Source: a virus. Taken from it: a DNA stretch of 41,911 bases. Numbering within the stretch: the stretch's first letter is position 1; the number at the start of each line of letters is the position of its first letter. Below are positions 1 through 8,528 of the stretch, piece after piece. Where the stretch lies: positions 1 through 41,911 of the IMG/VR virus record IMGVR_UViG_3300005530_000048; one strand, written 5' to 3'. The position numbers were made by a program, and so were the translations under genes. The notes beneath the pieces were generated by a model, which saw nothing but the letters and a program-made list of their open reading frames with translations, ran no database searches and was not told the DNA's origin.

Positions 1-3000
1 GCTCGCAAGGGCCGCGACGCGCGCGAAGTTGGTGATGAAGTGCATGCCGTTGTAGCGGAACAGCGCTTGGTTGATCTTGTAGCTGAGCGACCCCGGCGTA
101 CCGGTTGCGCCGTACGACATACTGAGTGCTTCGCTCAACGCATGTCGTTCGACGACGCCCAGCGCTTCGGCCTGCGCGCGCAGGTACGTCGGATTCGATT
201 TCCCCCACGCCGCCTTCAGGCCGGCGCGATAGCCCGCTAGCGCGGTGCTGAAGCTGGAGCTACGCGTCCACGGACCGAGACCGTCGATCAGGTTGCCCAG
301 TGCGCCGAGACCGAGCACGCGGATATTCTGGTAGGTCACCATCGCGTTGCTGATGTGCTCCCAGGCGCGCGAGTCCGGTCCGGCGAGCTTCGTGCCGAAC
401 AGGCTGTCCATGCCGGCGAACATCTTCTTGATGATTGGAGGTCCTTCTGGATCGCCGTAGACGCCGAGCGATGCATCCACGTAGTCGCGCGCACGCTGGA
501 TGTCCTCGTTCTTCGCGCCCTGCTTTTTCGCCTTGGTGAGCAGCTCGTCGACCAGGCTGTACCGCTCGATCTTGCCGTCCTCCCCCTTGCGCGCGCGGAT
601 GAAGCGACGGTAGTACTCCGCGCGCTTTACGCCCGAGCGCAGCATCGGCAGGTAGGTGTTGTAGAGGTCGGGGTTCTGGAACTTCGCCATGCGGTCGATC
701 AGGTCCTGGCGGCCAGCTTGCCGCAGGAAGTGCATGACGCGCGGGCGGAACGACGGGCTCGTGGGTGCTGCGGTGCCGCGCATCAACGGGTCGCCCGCTT
801 CGGGGGAGTTCCGCCGCAACGCCGGGTCGCTGGACGCCATGTGGTAGAACGCATCGATCATCTCGTCCGGCGTCATCGCACCGACGGCTTTCTCGGCCTC
901 CTCCTTGCTCTTGCCCTGGCGCATCTCCTGGTTGCGGAAATAGTCGCGCGCCGCGGCTTCGAGCTTCGGATCGGTCTTGATCGAGGAGAGGATGTCGCGG
1001 AACTCGCCCTCGTTGTCGCGTACCAGCGTGTGCATGATACGGTACGGGGCGAACTGGTCGATGTGGCCCATCTTCCCCTGGCCTTCCTTCAGGCCGCCGC
1101 GCACGTAGCTCTCGAACCGCGCGGCGAAGTTGAGCAGCTCCTTGCGCTTGACTTCGAGCGCCGGATTGCCTTCGATCGGCTTGCCGGTGAAGAGCGCCGC
1201 AGCCAGTGCGTCGTGGTCGCCCTTGGCTACCGGGTCAACGACCGTCGCAAGCGCGTTCGCCCACGTGCCGAACTCGCGATGGAACGCGTTGTTGAAGGAT
1301 TCCTCGTCGCCGACCTCACCGGTCATGCGGTTCATCTTGGCGAGCAGCTGCCTGATCGCCGGGATGTTGGTCCGCCGCAGCTGGTCGTCCAGGCCGCGCA
1401 GCATCTTGTTCACCAGCGGCTCGATGACGTGGTCGCGGACGTGCAGCGCGTAGTTGATGGAACGACGCAGGCCGATCCGCGCTTTGAGTGTCACGGCTTC
1501 GGCGTCTTTCGCTTTCGTCTGGCGCTGGCGGAGATCGGCCAGGTAGTCCGCCCGCTGGCGAGCGCGCACGTCGTTCGAAGCGGCGTAGCGGTCGCGACGC
1601 AGCTCGTCGAAAATGCGTTCGCCGAGCTCCGCGCCGGACTTGAGGCCGAACACGTTCTGGATGTTCTCGCCGAACCGGCGCATCGCGCCGGCGTAACCGG
1701 TGCCTTGGCCTTCGCCCGAGAGCTTCAGCTCGCCCTTGGACCACAGCGCGTACGCCGCGTTGACCGCGGTGTCCATCTGGGTATCGAACGCCATCAGGCG
1801 GTCGCGCAGCTGCGGGAACGACTTCAGGATCTTCTCGAACACGTCGCGGCGAGTCACCAGGCGCTCGATGAGCCCGCGATCGCGCGCGTTGAGGGTGTGT
1901 GATATGTCCGACGGTCGGCTGCCGTCGCTGCCGGACGGACGGTTAGGGTCTTGCCCTGGCGGCGGGTTTTCGCCTGCGCCCGTCGTACCGGGGCTGGTCG
2001 GAGCGTCGGAGGCAGCGGCGAGCGCTTCCTCGCGCGGCATTTTGCCGCCGATCGCGTTGGCCGCTTCGTAGCTGGCGCGCGCCACGTCTTCGGGCGCCTC
2101 GGCCGAACCGTGTTCGAACGCGTTCTGGACGAAGTCCTTGAACGATTGCGGCGCCTCGCCCATCTTGGCGTGCTTGCTGCCGGTCAGCATGTCGTGCACG
2201 AGCTGCATGGCATGAGCGACCTTGGCGAAGAAACGCCCTACGGCTTTCTGCACGAACGCGTGCCCCTGCAAGGCGCGCGCGGTCGAGTCCGCGAAATACT
2301 CGTTGAAGTGCAGCAGGTAGTCGCGGTCAGCTTTCGACGCCATGTCGAGCGGCTTGCCTTCAGCTCCCAGCCGCACGTCGGCCAGCGTGCCGAGGAACGG
2401 CGCCCGCGAGCTCCTGATCGAGCGGGCTGTCTCATTGGATGAGACACGCTCCTTCAGCCAGCGATCGAAGTCGGCTTTGATCGCCTGCTTGGTCGGATCG
2501 CTGTCGGGCAGCTTGTCGTACAGCTCACGCATCATGTGGTGGCCGTACTCATGCATCAGCGTCGAAATCATTTCGTGCGGCGCGAGGTCGGACCGGATGT
2601 GGATGATCGGGGTCTTGCCACCCGTCTGGTAGGCGCCGATCCCGAGCTCGTGGTTCTCGCCGTTGACCTGCACGACGTTGTCACCACGGTCGAACAGGCG
2701 CACGCTCGGTGCTTCGATGCCGAAACGCTTGGACAGCTGCTTCACCACCGCGTTGAGCTTCGACTCGGTCTGCCGCGGGTTGTCCTTGGTCGCGGCGGCC
2801 TCGTCCAGCGCCTTCTGCACTTCCTTGAACGCGGGCGACTGCTTTACGGCTTCGACGGTTTGCTTGACCGAACGCGGTTCGTCGTCGGCGCGCTGGAAGT
2901 CGTCGCTTTCGACCTTCGAGTGTTCGATGTCACTTCGGGCGTTCGGCTTCTGCGCCGTGTTCTTCAATTCGAGCGGCCCAGCTTTCGCAGCCTTCTCACT

Positions 3001-6000
3001 GTTCGTCATGCCCACCCGTTCCTTCGGATGCTTCACGCCGTCGACCTTGTCGAGCTGCTCGGTCAGCCGATCGTTGCCGTCGGCGACGCGCCGGATGGAC
3101 GTCAGCAGCCCGCGCTGGTCTTCGCTGGTGGGGAGCCGCTTCGCAGCCTTGTAGCTCGCCGTCAGCCGGCCTACGTCGTCGCGCGCTGGCGGTTTGGTGC
3201 CCGATCCGCGCGCAGCAGACGAAACCCGGCCGCGGTCGACTTTCAGCCGTCCGGCCAACCGGTCTACATCATCCAATGTTGCTTCGTATTCCTTCGACCC
3301 TCTACCTGCGACCGGGTTCTCGGCTGCGCCGCGCTCCTTGACGCGCACGTCGGTCTGTCCCGCTTCGCGGAACTGATCCATGATCGCCGCACGTCGTTCG
3401 GCGTGCTTCGTACGCAGCGCCTGCGCTTGTTCTGCAGCGTCCTTCATGTTCGCAACCGCGCGGCTGTGCGCAGGCTGGTCGCCGCGCGCCTTGGCAGTTT
3501 CGGCCATCTTCTTTGCCGCGCCGTACTGGCGCTTGAGCGTGGCGACTGCACCTTCGTGACGCTGATCGCCGGCGATGATCCGGTTTGCGAGCGACCGACT
3601 GCGCGCGGCACCGGCATCGCCCTTCATCACCTGCGTATCGCCCGTACCCACGCCGGGGTACGTGCGCGGTGCGAAGATGCGCTCGTCAGCACCCGGGTCG
3701 TTGAAGTCGCCTTCGCCGGCGGTGCGCTCCGGAGATTCAGGGTCGATGATCGACTGTTTCGACTCGCCGCGCGTCTGACGTTCGTTCTCGGCAGCCACGC
3801 CTACTTCGACGCTACGTGCTGGTTTGGCTTCTGCATCGCGCTGCATCTCTGCGCGGGCGTCCGCCGAACGCTGGCGCGACAACAGCGTGCCCTGGCTGGC
3901 GACGCGTCGACGGATCTCAGCGACGTCCGAAGCAGTCAGCACGCCCGACTCTTCACCGTCGTCGGGAAAGACGTGCATGCCCTCGCGGATCGAGCGCGGG
4001 CTGATCGTCTCGCCGCGCGTCGCGGCTTCGCCGATGACGCCGAGCACGGCGCCGACTTTCCGGTTGGGCTCGCCTTCGAGCAGCGCACGACCGGCTTCGG
4101 TCTTGGTCAGCCCGCTCGCGGCCATGCGCAAATTGAGCGCCTGCGTGGTCGTCCCCGTGCCACTCTTCTTCGGCACCTCGACCGCAACCTGCTCCTCGCG
4201 CGGCATCGTCGACTTCGAGATGTCGCCTGAGAAGTGCGCGGCGGTCCAGGTACGATCGGGCACCGTACCGAGTTCTTCGTTGGGCAGCGCGTCGCGCTCG
4301 GTCAACTTGCCCTCAAGTCCGCCCGTGCCTTCGCCGCCCTCAGTGCCGATCGCCGCACGCCCTTCTTCGTTCGCACCGATCGACGCGGCATCCGGCGCGA
4401 CTTTGCTCGCCGCGTCCTTGGACGGCGCGAGCGTCAACCGCGCGCGCTGGCCGTCGTTCAACGCACCGACGGTGAGCAGCAGCCGCTTGAAGGGCGTCTG
4501 GGTCGTGTCAGGCAGGGAGTTGAGGTACCGACCGACATTGGTCTGGTCGGACTTGTCGAGCGAATCGAAGCCGTTGCGGATCGCCTTCGCCGTGGCCTTG
4601 ACGGCGTCCGTCGTGCTGGGTACGGCGTGCTGCGCGGGCGGCAATAGTGACGCGACGGTCGCCTCCAGTTTGTCGGGGTACGTCTCGGCCATCTGCTTGA
4701 CCGCGACCGGATCGAAGAGCTTCGCACCCGGCACGTTGTCGGTGGTGCCGATCGTGACCGCGCCGGTGTGGTCTTCGTTGAGGTCGTAGGGCTTGAGGTC
4801 GCCGAACGTGTCCTGCTCGAACTGGCTGCGGGCACGCTGAATCTGGTCGAGCCGCTGGTTGAAGATCGCACCGGCGTCGCCGGTCTTGGCGGTACCGTCG
4901 AGGTTGACCTCTTCGCCGGGCTTGGGCGCGGCGTTCTCTTGTGCTTTGCCGATGCGTTGCGACAGGCGCCAGAGCTTGCCCTTCGCGCCGAACGACGGCA
5001 GCTTGATGTCGCTGAACCGCGCACCGGCCGGCGCACCCAGTACGGCGCCCGCGACCGCGCCGCTGGCGGCGCTGTTGAGATACTCGGACAGTGCGTCGGG
5101 CGACACCAAGCCGTCGGTGAGACCCTTGCCGGTGATCCAGTTGTGCACGACGTGGTTGGCCGCGACCGTTGCCGGCGCGATCAACCCGCCGATCGCCGCC
5201 TGCTCGCCGCCTTCCTGCAGCATGCGCCGCCACAACGGCTTGGACATTTTCTCGGCCAGGGCCTTCTCCGCCGCCGCGCCGACGCCGTAGCGTCGCATCA
5301 GCGCGAGCCCCGGCACCGCCATCAGCGCGCCTTCGCCAACCGCGCCGGCCAACGCCTGCCGGGACTGCGTCTGGAGATCGGCGTCCGACGCGTTCGGATC
5401 GACGTTCGATGCCGCCGGTGCGCCCGCGAGATAGGTACCGCCCGCCACGGCGCCTGCCTGCTGGCCGATTTCGGCGGGCGGCGTGCTTGCCGGCGACACC
5501 TTGTTCGCGATCTGCTGCAAGCGCGGCAGTTGCTGCTGTGCGACGGCATCCGTCGCCATGCTGGCGGCTTCCTCGGGCGTCGCGCTCTCGGCGATGTTGG
5601 TGCCCGCGCGTGCCGCGACGTTGCGCGCGGCTTGGCCGGCTGCCGCGTCCGCGCCGAGCGCAGTGCCTTCGCGCGCGATCGCCGCCTCGCCGGCCTCGCG
5701 GGCCAATCCTGCGAGCGCCGCGCGGCGCAGTCCACCACTTACAAGGCCGCCAACGCCACCCGTCGCGATGGCGGGGAGCACGGTCGCCGCGATACCAGGG
5801 ATCGCAGCGCCCAGCTGGTGTTCGGCCCAGGTGAACGCGTCGCCCACGCCGTTGATCTTGTGCAAACTGTCGGGACTGCCGGAGTCGTAGTCCGCTGCCT
5901 GTGCCTGGTCGGTCTGCATCGCCTGCAGGCTCGCGCGCTCGCCGGCTGTGTCGCCAACAGCGCCTTTTGCGAGCCCGGCGATGCCGTGGCCACTGGCCTT

Positions 6001-6267
6001 CAGTCCTTGCCAGCCGGAAGCGAGGCCCGAGAGGAAAGGATGATCCTGGCCGTACTCTTGCCGCGCGGCCTGTTGCTGCGCTGCTTGCACAGCGGCCTGA
6101 TCCAGGTCAGCGTCGGCCTGCGGAGGTACCGGAGGCGGACTCAGCCGGCGCAGCGTGTCCGGAGGCGGCTGCAAGAGCGCCGGGGACTGCGGCAACGGCA
6201 CGAGCCCTGGACGACGTAGGCCCGGCGGTGCCAGCAGCAGGTTCGGGTCATCCGGTGAATAAGCCAT
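1..6267 (-). CDS. Giant phage polyvalent protein with zinc metallopeptidase motif (3' end outside window)
   Basis: The frame is open for 2089 codons from an ATG at 6267 and runs off the left edge, so the C-terminus is missing. Seen: a Gly/Ala-rich hydrophobic stretch near residues 145-180 that could be membrane-active; a long low-complexity charged middle; HEYGH at residues 1239-1243 followed by NEYFAD at 1322-1327. HExxH with a downstream Glu is the zinc-binding pattern of gluzincin-type peptidases (H1239, E1240, H1243, E1323). The last visible 600 residues are helical and resemble the C-terminal parts of phage large polyvalent proteins (LPD38-like, from memory). Known of such proteins: they are often virion-packaged and enter the host with the DNA. 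Its place as last gene of the late module fits an ejected internal protein. An AGGAG lies unusually close (1 nt) to the ATG. The peptidase motif is clear; substrate and true role are not. Confidence 0.85.
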   Translation of the reverse strand, partial: MAYSPDDPNLLLAPPGLRRPGLVPLPQSPALLQPPPDTLRRLSPPPVPPQADADLDQAAVQAAQQQAARQEYGQDHPFLSGLASGWQGLKASGHGIAGLAKGAVGDTAGERASLQAMQTDQAQAADYDSGSPDSLHKINGVGDAFTWAEHQLGAAIPGIAATVLPAIATGGVGGLVSGGLRRAALAGLAREAGEAAIAREGTALGADAAAGQAARNVAARAGTNIAESATPEEAASMATDAVAQQQLPRLQQIANKVSPASTPPAEIGQQAGAVAGGTYLAGAPAASNVDPNASDADLQTQSRQALAGAVGEGALMAVPGLALMRRYGVGAAAEKALAEKMSKPLWRRMLQEGGEQAAIGGLIAPATVAANHVVHNWITGKGLTDGLVSPDALSEYLNSAASGAVAGAVLGAPAGARFSDIKLPSFGAKGKLWRLSQRIGKAQENAAPKPGEEVNLDGTAKTGDAGAIFNQRLDQIQRARSQFEQDTFGDLKPYDLNEDHTGAVTIGTTDNVPGAKLFDPVAVKQMAETYPDKLEATVASLLPPAQHAVPSTTDAVKATAKAIRNGFDSLDKSDQTNVGRYLNSLPDTTQTPFKRLLLTVGALNDGQRARLTLAPSKDAASKVAPDAASIGANEEGRAAIGTEGGEGTGGLEGKLTERDALPNEELGTVPDRTWTAAHFSGDISKSTMPREEQVAVEVPKKSGTGTTTQALNLRMAASGLTKTEAGRALLEGEPNRKVGAVLGVIGEAATRGETISPRSIREGMHVFPDDGEESGVLTASDVAEIRRRVASQGTLLSRQRSADARAEMQRDAEAKPARSVEVGVAAENERQTRGESKQSIIDPESPERTAGEGDFNDPGADERIFAPRTYPGVGTGDTQVMKGDAGAARSRSLANRIIAGDQRHEGAVATLKRQYGAAKKMAETAKARGDQPAHSRAVANMKDAAEQAQALRTKHAERRAAIMDQFREAGQTDVRVKERGAAENPVAGRGSKEYEATLDDVDRLAGRLKVDRGRVSSAARGSGTKPPARDDVGRLTASYKAAKRLPTSEDQRGLLTSIRRVADGNDRLTEQLDKVDGVKHPKERVGMTNSEKAAKAGPLELKNTAQKPNARSDIEHSKVESDDFQRADDEPRSVKQTVEAVKQSPAFKEVQKALDEAAATKDNPRQTESKLNAVVKQLSKRFGIEAPSVRLFDRGDNVVQVNGENHELGIGAYQTGGKTPIIHIRSDLAPHEMISTLMHEYGHHMMRELYDKLPDSDPTKQAIKADFDRWLKERVSSNETARSIRSSRAPFLGTLADVRLGAEGKPLDMASKADRDYLLHFNEYFADSTARALQGHAFVQKAVGRFFAKVAHAMQLVHDMLTGSKHAKMGEAPQSFKDFVQNAFEHGSAEAPEDVARASYEAANAIGGKMPREEALAAASDAPTSPGTTGAGENPPPGQDPNRPSGSDGSRPSDISHTLNARDRGLIERLVTRRDVFEKILKSFPQLRDRLMAFDTQMDTAVNAAYALWSKGELKLSGEGQGTGYAGAMRRFGENIQNVFGLKSGAELGERIFDELRRDRYAASNDVRARQRADYLADLRQRQTKAKDAEAVTLKARIGLRRSINYALHVRDHVIEPLVNKMLRGLDDQLRRTNIPAIRQLLAKMNRMTGEVGDEESFNNAFHREFGTWANALATVVDPVAKGDHDALAAALFTGKPIEGNPALEVKRKELLNFAARFESYVRGGLKEGQGKMGHIDQFAPYRIMHTLVRDNEGEFRDILSSIKTDPKLEAAARDYFRNQEMRQGKSKEEAEKAVGAMTPDEMIDAFYHMASSDPALRRNSPEAGDPLMRGTAAPTSPSFRPRVMHFLRQAGRQDLIDRMAKFQNPDLYNTYLPMLRSGVKRAEYYRRFIRARKGEDGKIERYSLVDELLTKAKKQGAKNEDIQRARDYVDASLGVYGDPEGPPIIKKMFAGMDSLFGTKLAGPDSRAWEHISNAMVTYQNIRVLGLGALGNLIDGLGPWTRSSSFSTALAGYRAGLKAAWGKSNPTYLRAQAEALGVVERHALSEALSMSYGATGTPGSLSYKINQALFRYNGMHFITNFARVAALAS

Positions 6268-6312
6268 GCTCCTTTCGTGCTACAGTCCGCACGTCGTGTG
6301 GGAGGGAGTGCC

Positions 6313-6723
6313 ATGACGCATAAGTCTTACTACGAAGCGGCTGCAGCCGAGGTGACCGCGGGCCACTTGGACAGCGCCCTGTGGATCAAAGTCAACGCCG
6401 ACATGCCTAACGCCGACAACGGCGCACGACAGGCGAAGTACATCGCACTACGTGCGCAGGAGCTAGCGGCAGAGAACACGGAGCAGTCAATCCGCCGATG
6501 GATACCCCGGTCAAGGATTGCGCAGCTGCTCGCGACCGTTGTTATCGCAGTAGTCGTGTCCGCCGGTCTCGGAAGCGTTGGCGGCCTGGATGCGACACCT
6601 GTACCCATAATTGTGTTCGCTGCGATCGTCATCGGCGGCCTCTTCTGGACTATCCGCCGGACGCGGGCTGCGAGCGGTGCAAGCCGATCTGCTGCAGCAC
6701 CTTCCAGTACGCAGGCGAGATAG
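6313..6723 (+). CDS. Small two-TM membrane protein, moron-like
   Basis: The product is 136 aa. The ATG at 6313 is chosen because a GGAGGGAG ribosome site lies just upstream. Residues 1-55 are soluble and helical, with a SYYEAAAAEV...LDSALWIK pattern that recurs, from memory, at the start of many small proteobacterial membrane proteins. Two hydrophobic segments follow (about residues 70-92 and 96-113), then a short basic Ser/Ala tail. It is the only plus-strand gene inside the leftward late module, its start faces the start of the giant gene, and its 3' end overlaps the 3' end of the 6650-8164 gene by 74 nt. That placement is typical of a moron, a gene expressed independently of the late operon, often from the prophage. 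No convincing -35/-10 pair was found in the 45-nt gap. Function unknown. Confidence 0.7.
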   Translation: MTHKSYYEAAAAEVTAGHLDSALWIKVNADMPNADNGARQAKYIALRAQELAAENTEQSIRRWIPRSRIAQLLATVVIAVVVSAGLGSVGGLDATPVPIIVFAAIVIGGLFWTIRRTRAASGASRSAAAPSSTQAR

Positions 6724-8164
6724 TACGAAGAAGCGCTTCGTTGTAGTTCGGCGACCCCCACAAACCACTGCGCCTCGGGTACTCGTTAGTCGGGGCATCG
6801 CTGTTGTCGTAGAAACCAGCGAAGTCGCCGTTCTTGTCGAGCTTCATGTTGCCGAAGTTGACGTTGCTCGCCAAGTTCGCCTTGTCCCCCCACTCTATCG
6901 GAATGTCGAACGGTGTTTTGAGCGACTGTGCGGCACCGCGCTGCATGGATTGCTTCAACGCTGTGCTCCACGCCTGCCCTGCCGGGTTCGTAGTGACCCA
7001 TTTCTTGAACTCGTCGGGTGACAGTCCTTGGGGCGTCGTTTGCGCGATAAGGGAATCTCCACTACCGGGCAGCTTGTTCTCGGCGTTCTGGTAGTTCGTC
7101 ATGAAGTACTGCGCGCCTTGCCGTGCTTCTGCGCGATCAGCACGATCAGCCATCTGCTCCCGGTATTGATCGGTGGCTTGGTCGCGTTGCGTACGTTCCG
7201 CAAGGTTCGCGTTGCGGTATCGATTCATGAGCACGTCTTTGAGGCCGATACCGCGACCGCCTGCTGCACCGGTACCTCCGACACCTCCCATCGCGCCGTA
7301 CATGCTGCCGTTACCGCCAAAGTACTGCTGGCGGACGTCCTGTTCGTTACCTTGCAGCTGCGCGAGCGCTGCACGGTTTGCCGCCTGCACTTCGGGGTTC
7401 GTCGAATTCGGATCGTTGTTCATCGCCGCGATCAGTTGGCGCTTCGCGTCTTGAGCCGCCTCGGGATTGATGCCCGCTGCGGTGATCATGTCGGCAGGGT
7501 TCATCCGCAGGCTGTTCTGCGCGTAGGTGAACCCCGCGTGTGGACCGCTCGCAGCACCCAGCAGCGAACCTGCGCCGCTCGCGTCGACGACGCCGGCATT
7601 GGGATCGTACGCGCCGCCTTGTGCGCCCGGCGCCATGGTGTAGCCCTCGGCGTCGGTGATCGCCATGCGGGGGTCGTAGGACGTGCCCCCTGGACGCCGC
7701 AGGCTCTTGACGCCGGCAGCTGCCGCGTTCGCCGCCGCGCCGCCGCCAAAATCCGGCGCGCCCGCAGCGCCCATGACGTTCGACGCCATGAACGATCCGT
7801 CCTTGCCGCGCGCGATGTAAACGCCAGGGATCGAGCTGCGAACGACGCCTTGGGGTAGCGCTTTCAAGCCGTTACCCTGGATCTCACCGTGCGGATATCC
7901 GGCGTCTGAAGGATCGAGCTCGACCTGGCTGTTTGGAGCGGGCGCCGCGACGGTTGCCGCTGGTTTCGACGTCGCACCCGTAGCCGCGAAATTAGCTACG
8001 GCTTGGGGGCCAAACTGCGACGCTGAAGCTGCCGACTCACCAGGCGGCGCATTCTTGTTGATCATCGAACCAGCCCAGTTATTGAAACTGTCGTACAAGC
8101 TCGGCGCCGGGCGGTTCTTCAACCCCCGCTTCGTATCGTTCGGCAAGTTCGGATCAAAGGCCAT
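6650..8164 (-). CDS. Gly/Ala-rich virion or internal protein, unknown function
   Basis: The product is 504 aa from the ATG at 8164, which lies 9 nt after GGAG; two upstream in-frame ATGs at 8173 and 8170 are too close to that site. The N-terminal 100 residues are Asn/Ala/Pro-rich and the middle is Gly/Ala-rich with many short YDPN and GAQGG-like runs. Residues about 300-380 look helical and charged. The C-terminus contains a SPAYWKVLQQIGL segment. No catalytic motif or membrane segment was recognised. It overlaps the upstream 124-aa gene by 11 nt and lies just before the giant polyvalent gene, the position where short-tailed phages usually keep internal ejection proteins. That role is inferred from context only. 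Confidence 0.7.
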   Translation of the reverse strand: MAFDPNLPNDTKRGLKNRPAPSLYDSFNNWAGSMINKNAPPGESAASASQFGPQAVANFAATGATSKPAATVAAPAPNSQVELDPSDAGYPHGEIQGNGLKALPQGVVRSSIPGVYIARGKDGSFMASNVMGAAGAPDFGGGAAANAAAAGVKSLRRPGGTSYDPRMAITDAEGYTMAPGAQGGAYDPNAGVVDASGAGSLLGAASGPHAGFTYAQNSLRMNPADMITAAGINPEAAQDAKRQLIAAMNNDPNSTNPEVQAANRAALAQLQGNEQDVRQQYFGGNGSMYGAMGGVGGTGAAGGRGIGLKDVLMNRYRNANLAERTQRDQATDQYREQMADRADRAEARQGAQYFMTNYQNAENKLPGSGDSLIAQTTPQGLSPDEFKKWVTTNPAGQAWSTALKQSMQRGAAQSLKTPFDIPIEWGDKANLASNVNFGNMKLDKNGDFAGFYDNSDAPTNEYPRRSGLWGSPNYNEALLRTISPAYWKVLQQIGLHRSQPASGG

Positions 8165-8528
8165 CGTCATCATCTCCGTCGTCGAACACCGACGACATGA
8201 AGTTGTAGTTGGGCGTTCCGCCGTTCTGCATCGCCATACGGCGTTTCATCGCGTCCAGTTGCAGGCTCACCGCGGCTTTCTGCTGCAGATGCTGTTGGAA
8301 CTGCTGCTGCTTGAGCTGCTGCTGGTATTCGGGATTCGAGAGCCCTTGCGGCCCGAACACGCCCGGCATGTCGCGGCTTTCGACGGACCCATAGTTGTTC
8401 GGGTTCCACTGCTGCGCGAGCGAACCGTAAGGCGCGTTCTGCGCAGCCTGTACGCGGCGCAGCCCCGCCTGCACTACCTGTGTCTGTTGCTGGCGCTGGA
8501 TAGGCGCCCACCAGGATTCCCAGTTCAT
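8154..8528 (-). CDS. Gln-rich small virion-associated protein
   Basis: The product is 124 aa and very rich in Gln, with a central run of QQQLKQQQFQQHLQQK that should form a helix or coiled coil. It ends in an acidic DDGDDDD tail. The ATG at 8526-8528 shares one base with the stop of the upstream gene (TGATG), and a GGAGG sits 7 nt before it, so translation is coupled. The family was not recognised. Its small size, low complexity and place between two structural-type genes suggest a minor internal virion protein or a chaperone for its neighbours. Confidence 0.65.
   Translation of the reverse strand: MNWESWWAPIQRQQQTQVVQAGLRRVQAAQNAPYGSLAQQWNPNNYGSVESRDMPGVFGPQGLSNPEYQQQLKQQQFQQHLQQKAAVSLQLDAMKRRMAMQNGGTPNYNFMSSVFDDGDDDDGL

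Noticed and set aside
355-1902. Long plus-strand open frame opposite the giant protein
   Set aside because: Shadow frame of GC-rich coding DNA; the minus-strand frame is continuous across it and carries the HEYGH motif.
2536-4230. Plus-strand 564-codon open frame
   Set aside because: Also opposite the giant gene; Arg/Leu/His-rich composition typical of an antisense shadow.
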